NCBI RefSeq assembly: GCF_900115475.1 | Contig: NZ_FOWP01000002.1 | Location: 1 to 64,000, forward strand | Source of the DNA: Ectopseudomonas composti | GTDB taxonomy: Bacteria > Pseudomonadota > Gammaproteobacteria > Pseudomonadales > Pseudomonadaceae | DNA: 64,000 nucleotides | Direction: 5' to 3' | In this document: positions 34,760 to 42,725 of the stretch, in pieces | Layout of the letters: each line of letters opens with the position of its first letter | Position numbering within the stretch: position 1 is the first letter of the stretch | The notes under the pieces: generated by a model | What the model was told of the DNA's origin: nothing | Database searches by the model: none | The model's input: the letters and a program-made list of their open reading frames with translations, nothing else | Program-made: the position numbers and the translations under genes

Positions 34760-35107
34760 TCAGGCGAACACGAAGTACTTGCGCACCGTTTCCACCACTT
34801 CCCAGGTGCCCTTCATGCCCGGCTCGACCACGAAGATGTCGCCGGCCTTGAGATGGATCGGCTCCATGCCGTCCGGGGTGATGATGCAGTAGCCCTCCTG
34901 AAAGTGGCAGTACTCCCACTTCACGTACTCCACGCGCCATTTGCCGGGCGTGCAGATCCAGGTACCCATGATCTTGCTGCCGTCTTCGGAGGTGTAGGCA
35001 TTGAGGTTGACGGTGTGCGGGTCACCTTCGATGCGCTCCCACTTGCAGGCATCGACGACGGGCATCGGCTGGGTATCGCGCAGAACGGTGATCGGTTTGT
35101 TGGCCAT
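34760..35107 (-). CDS. Cupin domain protein (DUF861-like)
   Basis: A 115-residue single-cupin protein. The barrel motifs are WRVEYVKWEYCHFQEGYCIIT and IHLKAGDIFVVEPGMKGTWEV, with IMGTWICTPGKW before, typical of the DUF861 / (S)-ureidoglycine aminohydrolase-like cupins. The usual histidines of motif 1 are largely replaced (E, C, H, E), so metal binding is uncertain. Start at 35107 has GGAG. Substrate unknown. Confidence 0.82.
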   Translation of the reverse strand: MANKPITVLRDTQPMPVVDACKWERIEGDPHTVNLNAYTSEDGSKIMGTWICTPGKWRVEYVKWEYCHFQEGYCIITPDGMEPIHLKAGDIFVVEPGMKGTWEVVETVRKYFVFA

Positions 35108-35225
35108 GGGGCGCTCCGGTGAATGATCAAGAGGGGCGTTCACCATAGAGCGGGGGCGGGGTGGTCGATTGCCTGGGGTCGACACGGGGCTACTCATTCG
35201 CGCAGTGAGCGCACGGTTTCTTTAC

Positions 35226-35263
35226 CCCTGAAAAAGCCAAGGCCGGCTTATCAGGCCGGCCTT
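35226..35263 (-). terminator. Rho-independent terminator of the repeat-protein gene
   Basis: On the minus strand, AAGGCCGGC pairs perfectly with GCCGGCCTT across a 7-nt loop, followed by GGCTTTTTC. It lies 60 bp beyond the stop codon of the repeat protein. Confidence 0.75.
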
Positions 35264-35322
35264 GTGGGGCTGTGCTTGCCATCGAGTCATACGACGTTCT
35301 CGATCAGGTCATCAGGAAGGTG

Positions 35323-35763
35323 TCAGGCGGTGCGGTTTTCGATCAGGCGATCCGAGCCACCTTCGGCAACGCGGTTTTCGATCAGACGGTCGGAGCCACC
35401 TTCGGCAACGCGGTTTTCGATCAGACGGTCGGAGCCACCTTCGGCAACGCGGTTTTCGATCAGACGGTCGGAGCCACCTTCGGCAACGCGGTTTTCGATC
35501 AGACGGTCGGAGCCACCTTCGGCAACGCGGTTTTCGATCAGACGGTCGGAGCCACCTTCAGCAACGCGGTTTTCGATCAGACGGTCGGAGCCACCTTCAG
35601 CAACGCGGTTTTCGATCAGACGGTCGGAGCCACCTTCAGCGACGCGGTTTTCGATCAGGCGGTCCGAACCACCTTCGGCGACTACAGGTTGGGTGGAAGA
35701 AGCGGCGAATACGTTGGCTGCCAGTACGGAGAAAGCGAAGCTGAGGATGAGTTGGCGTTTCAT
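35323..35763 (-). CDS. Secreted protein of nine perfect 13-residue repeats
   Basis: A 146-residue protein: a signal peptide (MKRQLILSFAFSVLAANVFA), a short linker SSTQPV, then nine identical copies of VAEGGSDRLIENR and a final TA. Each repeat is 39 bp. The repeats mix acidic and basic residues and are probably extended or intrinsically disordered. GGAG precedes the ATG at 35763. Related pseudomonad proteins with AEGGxDRxIE-like motifs exist in my recollection, but no function is known. Copy number is likely to vary between strains by slippage. Own terminator downstream. Confidence 0.82.
   Translation of the reverse strand: MKRQLILSFAFSVLAANVFAASSTQPVVAEGGSDRLIENRVAEGGSDRLIENRVAEGGSDRLIENRVAEGGSDRLIENRVAEGGSDRLIENRVAEGGSDRLIENRVAEGGSDRLIENRVAEGGSDRLIENRVAEGGSDRLIENRTA
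35332..35682. repeat. 39-bp tandem repeat, nine copies
   Basis: Nine direct copies of a 39-bp unit, nearly identical in DNA; only single-base changes (for example GGC to AGC within the plus-strand TTCGGCAAC) mark the later copies. It encodes the 13-residue protein repeat on the minus strand. Because 39 is a multiple of 3, other frames also stay open. Confidence 0.95.
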
Positions 35764-35969
35764 GATGTTTTGCTCCAGCGGTGTTGTGGTTGGGTATGGA
35801 GCAGATGTTACGCACTGGATTTTTTCAGAGAACTTCATTGGCATGATGGTGAACATCGATGCGACTGATGCTTGCTGTAATGACCGAGATAGAAGGGTTT
35901 AAGCGCATTTTGGGGCTGTCCGGCCCTGAGGCAGGGAAGGCCACGGCCGGATCGGCCGTGGCGCATGGG

Positions 35970-37061
35970 TTACCTGACGAAGGTAGCACCGCGTGCGTTG
36001 ACGAACAGGGAATAGATGCCGTGGCTGCTGGCCATGAACAGGCGATTACCTTTCTCGCCGCCAAAGCACAGGTTGGCGCAGCGCTCTGGCAGTGAGATAT
36101 GGCCGATGGCCTTGCCCTGTGGGTTGAACACGCGCACGCCATCGAGCTTTTCCGGGTCGCTCTCGGCTGAACCGTTGCTGCCCCAGCCGCACCACAGGTT
36201 GCCGAACTCGTCGCATTTGATGCCATCCAGCGCGCCGGTGTCGGTGGCTTCGATGTGTTTGCGGCGTTGGCCGAGGCTGCCGTCATCGTTCACCTGATAA
36301 GCCCACACCAGGCGATGCGGCTTGGCGCGGCCCTCGACGATGTACAGGGTCTTTTCGTCCGGCGAGAAGCACAGGCCGTTAGGGCCGGCCAGATCGTCGA
36401 TCACTCGGGTGACTTGCTGCGTTTCGCCGTCGATGCGGTAGACGCCGTGGGGCAACTCCGGCTCGATCTTGTAGCCTTCGTAGAAATTGCCGGTCTGGAA
36501 GGGCGGGTCGGTGAACCACACCGAGCCGTCGCGCTTGACCACCAGGTCGTTCGGCGAATTGAAGCGCTTGCCCTCGAATTTATCGGCCAGCACGGTGATG
36601 CTGCCGTCGTGTTCGGTGCGGGTGATGCGCCGGCCAACGTCTTGAGTGGTCGATCCTTCGCAGGCGATCAGCCGGCCCTGGCGGTCGCGCACCAGGCCAT
36701 TGGAATAGTTCGATGGCTGGCGGTAGACGGCCAGCGACTGGCTGATTTCGTCCCAGCGCATGATGCGGTTGTTGGGGATGTCGCTGACCAGCAGGTAGCG
36801 ACCATCGCCGAACCACACCGGGCCTTCGGCCCAGCGGATGCCATCGGCGAGCTTTTCGACACTGGCGTTGAACAGGCGCAGTTGCAAGAAACTGTCATCC
36901 AGCGCCTTGACCGCACCGGATGGATAGCGCATATCCAGAGGCTGCGTGGCGTTGGCCAGTTGCGGCAGCAGCGAGGCAGCGCTGGCGGCAGCAGCGGAAT
37001 AGACCAGCGATTGCTTGAGAAAATGACGGCGCGAACCGTCGGGGCGTTGTTCGTCATTCAT
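35970..37061 (-). CDS. Tat-exported SMP-30/gluconolactonase-like protein
   Basis: A 363-residue six-bladed beta-propeller. The N-terminus has a textbook twin-arginine signal (SRRHFLKQSL) and an alanine-rich hydrophobic stretch, so the protein is exported folded. The propeller shows WAEGPVWFGDGRYLLVSDIPNNRIMRW, EGKRFNSPNDLVVKRDGSVWFTDP and GPNGLCFSPDEKTLYI, with the metal-binding Glu, Asn and Asp of the SMP-30 family. It would hydrolyse a sugar lactone. A hairpin GCCACGGCC/GGCCGTGGC (35940-35962) follows its stop. Confidence 0.9.
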   Translation of the reverse strand: MNDEQRPDGSRRHFLKQSLVYSAAAASAASLLPQLANATQPLDMRYPSGAVKALDDSFLQLRLFNASVEKLADGIRWAEGPVWFGDGRYLLVSDIPNNRIMRWDEISQSLAVYRQPSNYSNGLVRDRQGRLIACEGSTTQDVGRRITRTEHDGSITVLADKFEGKRFNSPNDLVVKRDGSVWFTDPPFQTGNFYEGYKIEPELPHGVYRIDGETQQVTRVIDDLAGPNGLCFSPDEKTLYIVEGRAKPHRLVWAYQVNDDGSLGQRRKHIEATDTGALDGIKCDEFGNLWCGWGSNGSAESDPEKLDGVRVFNPQGKAIGHISLPERCANLCFGGEKGNRLFMASSHGIYSLFVNARGATFVR

Positions 37062-37375
37062 CGTGAGGTTCCTTGTTGTTCTTGTTGATCGCAGATGCGA
37101 CTTCGTGAACTTATACGATGTGTGATGACTGTGAAAGTGCTTCAGCGCTGCCGTAACAGTTTAACTGCGCAAAATCATCTGCCGCACGCGCACCAGGCGG
37201 GTCAGGCATTGGGTGGAGGCGGCTGTGTTTCTATGGTGTCGTATGATGACTGGCTCGAGGTGCCTGCTTGCTTGAATGAAAGTGGCTGATTCAAGGCATG
37301 CCACGTCAAGTCAATGCTCAGCGGCATCGGTCATGAGCTATGATGCGCGCCCTCCGTCCTCGTGCCCCTGTCATC

Positions 37376-38119
37376 ATGTCCGGCAATGCTCTCTATACCG
37401 ACCTGTCGGGTTACTACGATCTGATGTGCGCGGACATCGACTACGCCGCCCAGAGCCATTGCGTGCACCGCCTGCAACAGCTGTTCGGCAACGGTGGCAA
37501 GCGTCATCTCGATCTGGCCTGTGGCACCGGCCCGCATGTGCGCCACTTTCTCGATGCCGGTTATGTCAGCAGCGGCCTGGACATCAACCTGCCGATGCTC
37601 GACCGCGCCGCTCAGCGCTGCCCAGAGGCGCGCTTTGCCCGGCAGGACATGTGTGGCTTTCAGGTTGACGAGCCGCTGGACCTGATCACCTGCTTTCTCT
37701 ACTCCATCCACTACAGCGCCAGCATCGAGCGTCTGAAAGCTTGCATCGTCAGCGTGCACGAGGCCCTGGCGCCGGGCGGGGTGTTCTGCTTCAACGCCGT
37801 GGACAAGCAGCGCATCGACAACGCCTCGTTCGTTTCCCACTGCGCGCAGCATGCCGACGGGCAGTTCCGCTTCAGCTCCGGCTGGTACTACCGCGGTGAA
37901 GGCGAGCAGCAGGCGCTGCGCCTGCGAATCGAGCGCACCGTCGCCTCGCAGAGCGAGGTCTGGCACGACGAACACCCGATGGTGGCGGTGAACTTCGCCG
38001 AGCTGCAGAGCCTGCTGGCGTCGCACTTCGAGGTGCAGGTGCTGGAGCACGACTATCAGCGGCTGGCGCCGTGGGATGGCAGCTCCGGCAACGCGCTGTT
38101 TGCCTGCACCAAGCGCTGA
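37376..38119 (+). CDS. Class I SAM-dependent methyltransferase
   Basis: A 247-residue methyltransferase. Motif I is HLDLACGTGPHVRHFLDAGY, motif II SGLDINLPMLDRAAQRCPEARF with the acidic SAM-ribose residue, and motif III LITCFLYSIHYSASIERLKACI. The opening LYTDLSGYYDLMCADIDYAAQ is typical of this Methyltransf_25-type group; the substrate is unknown. ATG at 37376 lacks a clear ribosome site; an upstream ATG at 37340 is a weaker alternative. Neighbours are on the other strand on both sides. Confidence 0.87.
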   Translation: MSGNALYTDLSGYYDLMCADIDYAAQSHCVHRLQQLFGNGGKRHLDLACGTGPHVRHFLDAGYVSSGLDINLPMLDRAAQRCPEARFARQDMCGFQVDEPLDLITCFLYSIHYSASIERLKACIVSVHEALAPGGVFCFNAVDKQRIDNASFVSHCAQHADGQFRFSSGWYYRGEGEQQALRLRIERTVASQSEVWHDEHPMVAVNFAELQSLLASHFEVQVLEHDYQRLAPWDGSSGNALFACTKR

Positions 38120-38154
38120 CGCGAGGCTGCGTCACCCTCAGCCTGGCCATTGCC

Positions 38155-38856
38155 TCATGCCGGCTCCTCGACGCGCTCGGTTTGCAATGAACGCTGCAGT
38201 TCGGCCACCAGCGCATCGACCTTGGCCAAGGCCTGTTTGACTGATGCGGCGAGCAGTTCACCGCCGACTTCCTGGCCCTCGATGGCAATTTGGTGCACGC
38301 GGGTGATGCCGATGAAGCCGAGTGCAGTGATCAGGTTCGGCTCCAGATGGTTCATATGCGCCATCTCGCCACCCAGGTCGAAACCGACACCGCCGCGCGC
38401 CGTGAGGATTACCGCATGGCGTGGCCGGTCGGCCAGCTTGGGAATGTATGGATCGAGCGGGTTGCTTTCATCCACGTCCACGGTGCGGCCGGGGCGCACC
38501 ACCTGGTCGACCCACGCCTTGAGCGCGGCGGGCATGCCGAAGTTGTAAAGCGGCGTGCCGATCACCACTACGTCGGCGGCGATCAGTTCATCCACCAGGC
38601 GATCACTTTCGGCCAGGGTGTCGTGCATCCAGGCTTCGCGTTTCGGCTCGGGCGTGAAGGATGAGGCGATCCAGTCATGACTGATGATCGACGGCGGGTT
38701 CTGACCGATGTCGCGGTAGGTGACGACGTCCTGTGGGCGGCGCGCCTGCCACTGGCTGATGAAACGATGGCTGAGGTTGCGGCTGTGCGAACCGTGCAGG
38801 TCCTTGCCGGCGAGGCCGGGACGGGCGCTGGCGTCGAGATGCAGAATATGGGTCAT
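38155..38856 (-). CDS. FMN-dependent NADH-azoreductase family flavoprotein
   Basis: A 233-residue flavodoxin-fold protein of the AzoR family: HILHLDASARPG and SHSRNLSHRFISQW bind FMN phosphate, VVIGTPLYNFGMPAALKAWVDQV forms the isoalloxazine site, and LTARGGVGFDLGG is the third loop. It would reduce azo dyes or quinones using NAD(P)H. AGGAG precedes the ATG. The divergent LysR regulator at 38976 is probably its controller. A few residues longer than E. coli AzoR, with an extended C-terminus. Confidence 0.92.
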   Translation of the reverse strand: MTHILHLDASARPGLAGKDLHGSHSRNLSHRFISQWQARRPQDVVTYRDIGQNPPSIISHDWIASSFTPEPKREAWMHDTLAESDRLVDELIAADVVVIGTPLYNFGMPAALKAWVDQVVRPGRTVDVDESNPLDPYIPKLADRPRHAVILTARGGVGFDLGGEMAHMNHLEPNLITALGFIGITRVHQIAIEGQEVGGELLAASVKQALAKVDALVAELQRSLQTERVEEPA

Positions 38857-38975
38857 GATGAGTCTCCTGCTTGAATTTGAATTCATCTGTGATTAGCAAC
38901 AGACTCAGGCTAAATTCGCCCAGTGCGGGCGACAAACGATCAATATTTTTCGCAATGGATGAGGAATATTCAGGC

Positions 38976-39875
38976 ATGAGCCGGCGCCGACTCCCTCCGC
39001 TGTCCGCCTTGCGCGCCTTCGAGGCGGCCGCCCGTCACGAAAGCGCCAAGCAGGCCGCGGAAGAACTTTCCGTTACCGCCACAGCGATCAGTCACCAGAT
39101 TCGCGCGCTGGAAGACGCCCTCGGCGTTGCGCTGTTCGTGCGCAAACCGCGTCAGTTGGAATTGACCATGGCCGGGCGTGAACTGCAGCAGGTGCTGGAG
39201 AGCGCCTTCGACAGCATCGGCGCCACGGTCGAACGGCTCAGCGCAACGCCCAGCCGACAGGCCATTACCCTCAGCACCACGCCGGCCGTGGCCGTACGCT
39301 GGCTGCTGCCCTGGGTGTGCATGCTGCGCGACTCCCACCCCACTATCGACCTGCGTATCCACGCCTCGCACGAGCCGGTGGCACTCGATGGCGTCACGGC
39401 GGATATCGCCATTCGCTACGGCGACGGCCGCTGGCCCGGCCTGGTCGCCGAAAAACTCTTCGACAACACCTTCGTTCCGGCCTGCAGCCCGCTATTGGAG
39501 CTGCACGATGCTGCTGAGCTGCCCAGGCATACGCTGATTCACTTTCGCAACCAGGCAGTGATTTCCTCACCGATGGATTGGGCCGTCTGGCAGAAAAAAG
39601 CTCAGGTGCCGGGGCTGGATGTCGGTGCCGGATTGGTGTTCTCCGACGAAACCCACGCCGTTTCGGCGGCCGTTGGCGCCCAGGGCGTGGCGCTGATGAG
39701 CCGGCAACTGATCGAGGATGAGCTGAGAGAGGGACGACTGGTGCAACCCTTCGGCCCGGAACTGGAAGGCAAGCCGTTCTTTCTGGTGTACCCGGAGAGC
39801 CGCAGAAACGATCCGACCATTCTCGCGGTGCGGGAGTGGGTCATGGCGGTGCCGGGTGGGTTGTGTTCGGTGTGA
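38976..39875 (+). CDS. LysR family regulator, GcvA-like, next to azoreductase
   Basis: A 299-residue LTTR of the GcvA type. HTH: LSALRAFEAAARHESAKQAAEELSVTATAISHQIRALEDALG; effector domain includes ITLSTTPAVAVRWLLPWV, ADIAIRYGDGRWPGL and QGVALMSRQLIEDEL. ATG at 38976 (MSRRRLPPL) follows GAGGAAT; an in-frame ATG 21 bases earlier has no ribosome site. It faces the azoreductase gene across a 119-bp shared region, the usual layout for LysR and its target. Confidence 0.93.
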   Translation: MSRRRLPPLSALRAFEAAARHESAKQAAEELSVTATAISHQIRALEDALGVALFVRKPRQLELTMAGRELQQVLESAFDSIGATVERLSATPSRQAITLSTTPAVAVRWLLPWVCMLRDSHPTIDLRIHASHEPVALDGVTADIAIRYGDGRWPGLVAEKLFDNTFVPACSPLLELHDAAELPRHTLIHFRNQAVISSPMDWAVWQKKAQVPGLDVGAGLVFSDETHAVSAAVGAQGVALMSRQLIEDELREGRLVQPFGPELEGKPFFLVYPESRRNDPTILAVREWVMAVPGGLCSV

Positions 39876-39957
39876 CGACTGTCCAAGGAGCCGCAGTCGT
39901 GGCACCCGCTAAGCATCCGTGCCAAGATTTGCCGGTACACAAGCGAGAGGTGAAGCC

Positions 39958-40044
39958 ATGGATCTGCAAAAGATCGAGGATGAAGCCCTGCATCTTTCCA
40001 AGAAGGAGCGGGCATCGCTGATCCAGTCAATGCAACGCGCGTGA
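39958..40044 (+). pseudogene. Truncated addiction-module component (antitoxin-like), 28 aa
   Basis: A 28-codon frame starting MDLQKIEDEALHLSKKERAS with a good GAGAGG ribosome site. The pattern of an amphipathic helix followed by LxKKERASLIQ is that of the N-terminus of the RelB-like addiction module component family (normally about 70 residues). The frame stops inside the 3' end of the opposing GNAT gene, so it looks like a remnant. No toxin gene is next to it. Confidence 0.4.
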
Positions 40045-40722
40045 AGGCAGGCGTTCGTCGACCAGTTGCTGCGCCTGGAGCGCGAGCGCATCGAGGTGCT
40101 GGTCGCGCTGCTTTTCCGCCTGTTGCATGGCGCGCTGGCCGTGCTGCTTGAGCAAGTAGGCGTGAATCTGCCTGACCTCGGTGGAGGCAAACACCGGCGC
40201 CAGGTCGGCGACCGCGACCATGCCGCTGGAGCGATAGTCGCGGCTGCTCATCAGCACCTGCGCACCCTGAGCAGCCAGCACCTGCAAGCCTAGGGCCTCG
40301 AACAGCGGCACCTTGTCTGCTGCACAGGCCAGCTCCAGGTGCGGGCGATGTGCCAACACGCGTTGCAGCAGCGCTCGACCGATGCCCTGACGGCGGTGTC
40401 CGGCATCTACCGCCAGGTAGGCGAGGGAGCAGGCGGCCGCATCATCCGGGCTCGGCAGGTACAGGGCAAAACCCAGCACGCGGGACGGGTCTTCATCGTC
40501 CAGCGCCAGCAGCAACTGCACCGGGCCTTCGGTCTCAGCGTTCATGCTCTGCAGGTGCAGATGCACCTCGTAGCCGATCACATACTGGTACAACTGATAC
40601 AGCGGGTTGCTCGGCAGTAGCGGCACCACGCTGACGTCACCGAAGTAGTCCACCACCATCTGCAGCACCTGGCTCTTCAGGGACTCGGGCGGCGTGCTGT
40701 TGAGGTGGGAGAGGGTAAACAT
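40027..40722 (-). CDS. GNAT family N-acetyltransferase
   Basis: A 231-residue protein with a central acetyltransferase fold: LGFALYLPSPDDAAACSLAYLAVDAGHRRQGIGRALLQRVLAHRP gives the acetyl-CoA-binding RxxGxG/A signature. The C-terminal about 60 residues form a Gln/Ala-rich helix (HGQRAMQQAEKQRDQHLDAL) that is an extension beyond the catalytic fold. Substrate unknown. ATG at 40722 (MFTLSHLN) is chosen. Its last codons overlap the truncated antitoxin-like frame on the other strand. Confidence 0.85.
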   Translation of the reverse strand: MFTLSHLNSTPPESLKSQVLQMVVDYFGDVSVVPLLPSNPLYQLYQYVIGYEVHLHLQSMNAETEGPVQLLLALDDEDPSRVLGFALYLPSPDDAAACSLAYLAVDAGHRRQGIGRALLQRVLAHRPHLELACAADKVPLFEALGLQVLAAQGAQVLMSSRDYRSSGMVAVADLAPVFASTEVRQIHAYLLKQHGQRAMQQAEKQRDQHLDALALQAQQLVDERLPSRALH

Positions 40723-40853
40723 CGGCAGGTGGGCTCCGCTGGGCAAGTGGGCCAGGATTGTAACCCGTGGGCCGCCTTGCTCGGGCGTCGCGATTGCCAG
40801 CGTTCGCCTCGGGTAATATGACGGCGCCCCGAACGCCGAGCTGGAAGAACCCT

Positions 40854-41189
40854 ATGCCATCGCCGAAACGAAAATATTCAGGCATCGAGCGCGAGCTGAT
40901 TCGCGCGCTGACCCAGGCCTGTGAAACGGCGAAAAGCGAAATCGTCGGCTTCCAGTGGTTGACCCATGAGGTGGACTACGAGCGGTTTCCGCAGAGCCTG
41001 CGCGTGACCTGGATGTTCGATAGCGAGGCGAGCAGGGCGCGCGCACTCGCCAGTGCGGACAAGGCGCGAATGCTGGCGCTGACCCAGGCCGCTTTCGAGG
41101 ACGTGGGCATCAGCGTTTCCAGCATCGCTGAACATGTGGCGTTTTCGGTCGAGCGGCAGGCAAGGGGCAAGCGTGGCCAAGGACATTGA
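40854..41189 (+). CDS. Conserved hypothetical protein, 111 aa
   Basis: A 111-residue soluble protein beginning MPSPKRKYSGIERELIRALT. It has alternating helices and strands (SEIVGFQWLTHEVDYERF, LRVTWMFDSEASRARAL) and ends in a basic tail (QARGKRGQGH). GGAAGAA precedes the ATG. Its stop lies inside the following DUF1289 gene, so the two are translationally coupled. Small pseudomonad proteins of this type are known to me only as uncharacterised. Confidence 0.72.
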   Translation: MPSPKRKYSGIERELIRALTQACETAKSEIVGFQWLTHEVDYERFPQSLRVTWMFDSEASRARALASADKARMLALTQAAFEDVGISVSSIAEHVAFSVERQARGKRGQGH

Positions 41190-41361
41190 GAACCCCTGCG
41201 TGTCGCTGTGCCAGCTCAACAGCGAGCTGTGCGTCAGTTGTGGGCGCACGCGCGAGGAAATCCGCAAATGGCGCGGCATGAAACGGCCCGAGAAGATGGC
41301 CGTCGTGCAGAAAGCCGCAGCGCGAATGAAGGCGATTGCCAAGAAGAAAGGCAAGGGTTAA
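41173..41361 (+). CDS. DUF1289 cysteine-rich protein
   Basis: A 62-residue protein with the DUF1289 signature NPCVSLCQLNSELCVSCGRTREEI: four cysteines likely to hold a zinc ion or an iron-sulfur cluster, then a basic tail (AAARMKAIAKKKGKG). GTG start at 41173 has AGGGG upstream and overlaps the preceding gene by 17 bp. Function unknown; often found as the last gene of housekeeping operons. Confidence 0.87.
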   Translation: MAKDIENPCVSLCQLNSELCVSCGRTREEIRKWRGMKRPEKMAVVQKAAARMKAIAKKKGKG

Positions 41362-41368
41362 TGGCTAG

Positions 41369-41507
41369 GCTCTGTACGAAAAGTCGTCGAGCGAAGGTCA
41401 GGCAAGGCGAAATCGCTCGAAGAAGCGCAGTTTACGTGCTGTAAATGAGCATTCTGAGAGTGATTTCAACGCAGTATCACTGAGCGCAGGCACTTTTCGT
41501 ACAAAGC
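41369..41507. mobile_element. 139-bp MITE with CTAG target duplication
   Basis: A noncoding element with 16-bp terminal inverted repeats: GCTCTGTACGAAAAGT on the left and the complement of GCTTTGTACGAAAAGT on the right (15 of 16 match). It is flanked on both sides by CTAG (41365-41368 and 41508-41511), as expected of a 4-bp target duplication by an IS5-type transposase. It contains no gene and would be mobilised in trans. Confidence 0.8.
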
Positions 41508-41515
41508 CTAGCCTC

Positions 41516-41572
41516 GTAGGCTGGATGACGCTCTTTGCATCTACCCTTGCGGCGGTTGTCCGGCTACTCGCT
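41516..41572. repeat. GTAGG-TGGATGACGC intergenic repeat, copy 1
   Basis: Runs from GTAGGCTGGATGACGCTCTT through CATCTACC to GTCCGGCTACTCGCT. Close copies are at 42756-42811 and 43794-43849, a diverged one at 6461. All lie between genes. Confidence 0.75.
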
Positions 41573-41732
41573 TGTCGTAAAGGCGAAATCAGTGGTCTTG
41601 GGCAACGAGGATAATAAATCTGCCCCCTTTTCGCATGGGGGGGTGAGAAATTAGTAACCAGATGCCGAGCTTTTCAACGTGGCTGAGTGTTTTTAGATTT
41701 TAGTATTAGCCGTTTTTATTTTTGAGTGAATT

Positions 41733-42725
41733 ATGATTAATCAACTGCAGCAAAAATATCAGCTTTCGATGTTGGCGTTACTCGGTGCAGTTGCTGTGTT
41801 GGGTGTTTCGCCCTTTGTGGTTATCCGGTATCAGGAAGGTGACTTCATTGCAATGCTCGTTGATGTGCTGCTGATTGTTGGGCTCATAAGTATTGTTGCT
41901 TGCGCGTACTGTTTCAAAAAAATTCGAATTGTTAGTGCAATAGCTGCCGTATTTATTAACGCTGGCGCAGTGACCGTTGCTATTAATAATGGGGTGGATG
42001 GTGTTTTGTGGGTTTACCCCGTATGCGCCAGTACGTTTATTCTCGTAAGGCCTGTTGAAGCCCTGTTTATAAATGCAGTCGCCGGTGCAGTGGTGGTGGC
42101 TTTGGCAGATGTATTTAATATTGTCTCGCTGAATTCTTTTATTGTCACAAGTATAATGTTGTCAATGAGTGCCTACGTGTATGCCCGTCATAGTTTGAAG
42201 CAGTTTGATTTGCTGGAAACCCTGAATACTATTGATCCTTTGACGGGTGCCTTTAATCGACGGTCGTTGCGCTCAGGTATGGCAGCGGCATTATCCAGTG
42301 CGGAACGTAATGGCACTCAACAGTTATTGGCTATTGTGGATATCGATCACTTTAAGATGGTGAATGATAATTATGGTCATGCTGTTGGTGATCAAGTCTT
42401 GAGGGATTTTTCCGCCATTACTATGGCCAATATCCGCAAATATGATCAATTTTACCGGTTCGGTGGGGAGGAGTTTGTCCTGCTCATTCCTGAGGTCAGC
42501 CTTCAGCAGCAACAGGCCTGTATCAACAACCTTAGAGAGGCCATCAAAAACAACCTGAAAACGCCCGATGGTAAGGAAGTAACGGTGTCATTTGGCGTGG
42601 CACCTTGGCTGCAGGGAATGACTGCTGATATCTGGCTGAAGCGTGCGGATGAAGCGCTTTATTCAGCCAAGGCGCGTGGACGTGACTGCGCGGTGTTCAG
42701 TGACGATTCTGCTGCAATCGGTTAA
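41733..42725 (+). CDS. Membrane diguanylate cyclase (GGEEF), AT-richer
   Basis: A 330-residue protein with about six N-terminal transmembrane helices and a GGDEF domain (DPLTGAFNRRSLRSG, VDIDHFKMVNDNYGHAVGD, FYRFGGEEFVLLIPE). The active-site residues are intact. The membrane part is paralogous to that of the cyclase at 11577, but codon use is visibly AT-richer than the flanking core genes, suggesting acquisition from a different genome or older divergence. It sits between the MITE and a repeat-filled gap, just outside the AIPR/Tn7-like island. Confidence 0.9.
   Translation: MINQLQQKYQLSMLALLGAVAVLGVSPFVVIRYQEGDFIAMLVDVLLIVGLISIVACAYCFKKIRIVSAIAAVFINAGAVTVAINNGVDGVLWVYPVCASTFILVRPVEALFINAVAGAVVVALADVFNIVSLNSFIVTSIMLSMSAYVYARHSLKQFDLLETLNTIDPLTGAFNRRSLRSGMAAALSSAERNGTQQLLAIVDIDHFKMVNDNYGHAVGDQVLRDFSAITMANIRKYDQFYRFGGEEFVLLIPEVSLQQQQACINNLREAIKNNLKTPDGKEVTVSFGVAPWLQGMTADIWLKRADEALYSAKARGRDCAVFSDDSAAIG

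Noticed and set aside
35332-35682. 39-bp repeats as a CRISPR array
   Set aside because: Copies are contiguous without spacers and no cas genes are in the window.
35123-35902. Long plus-strand open frames across the 39-bp repeats (for example a RFSIRRSEPPSAT-repeat protein)
   Set aside because: The repeat unit is a multiple of three, so several frames stay open. Only the minus-strand frame has a signal peptide, ribosome site and terminator.
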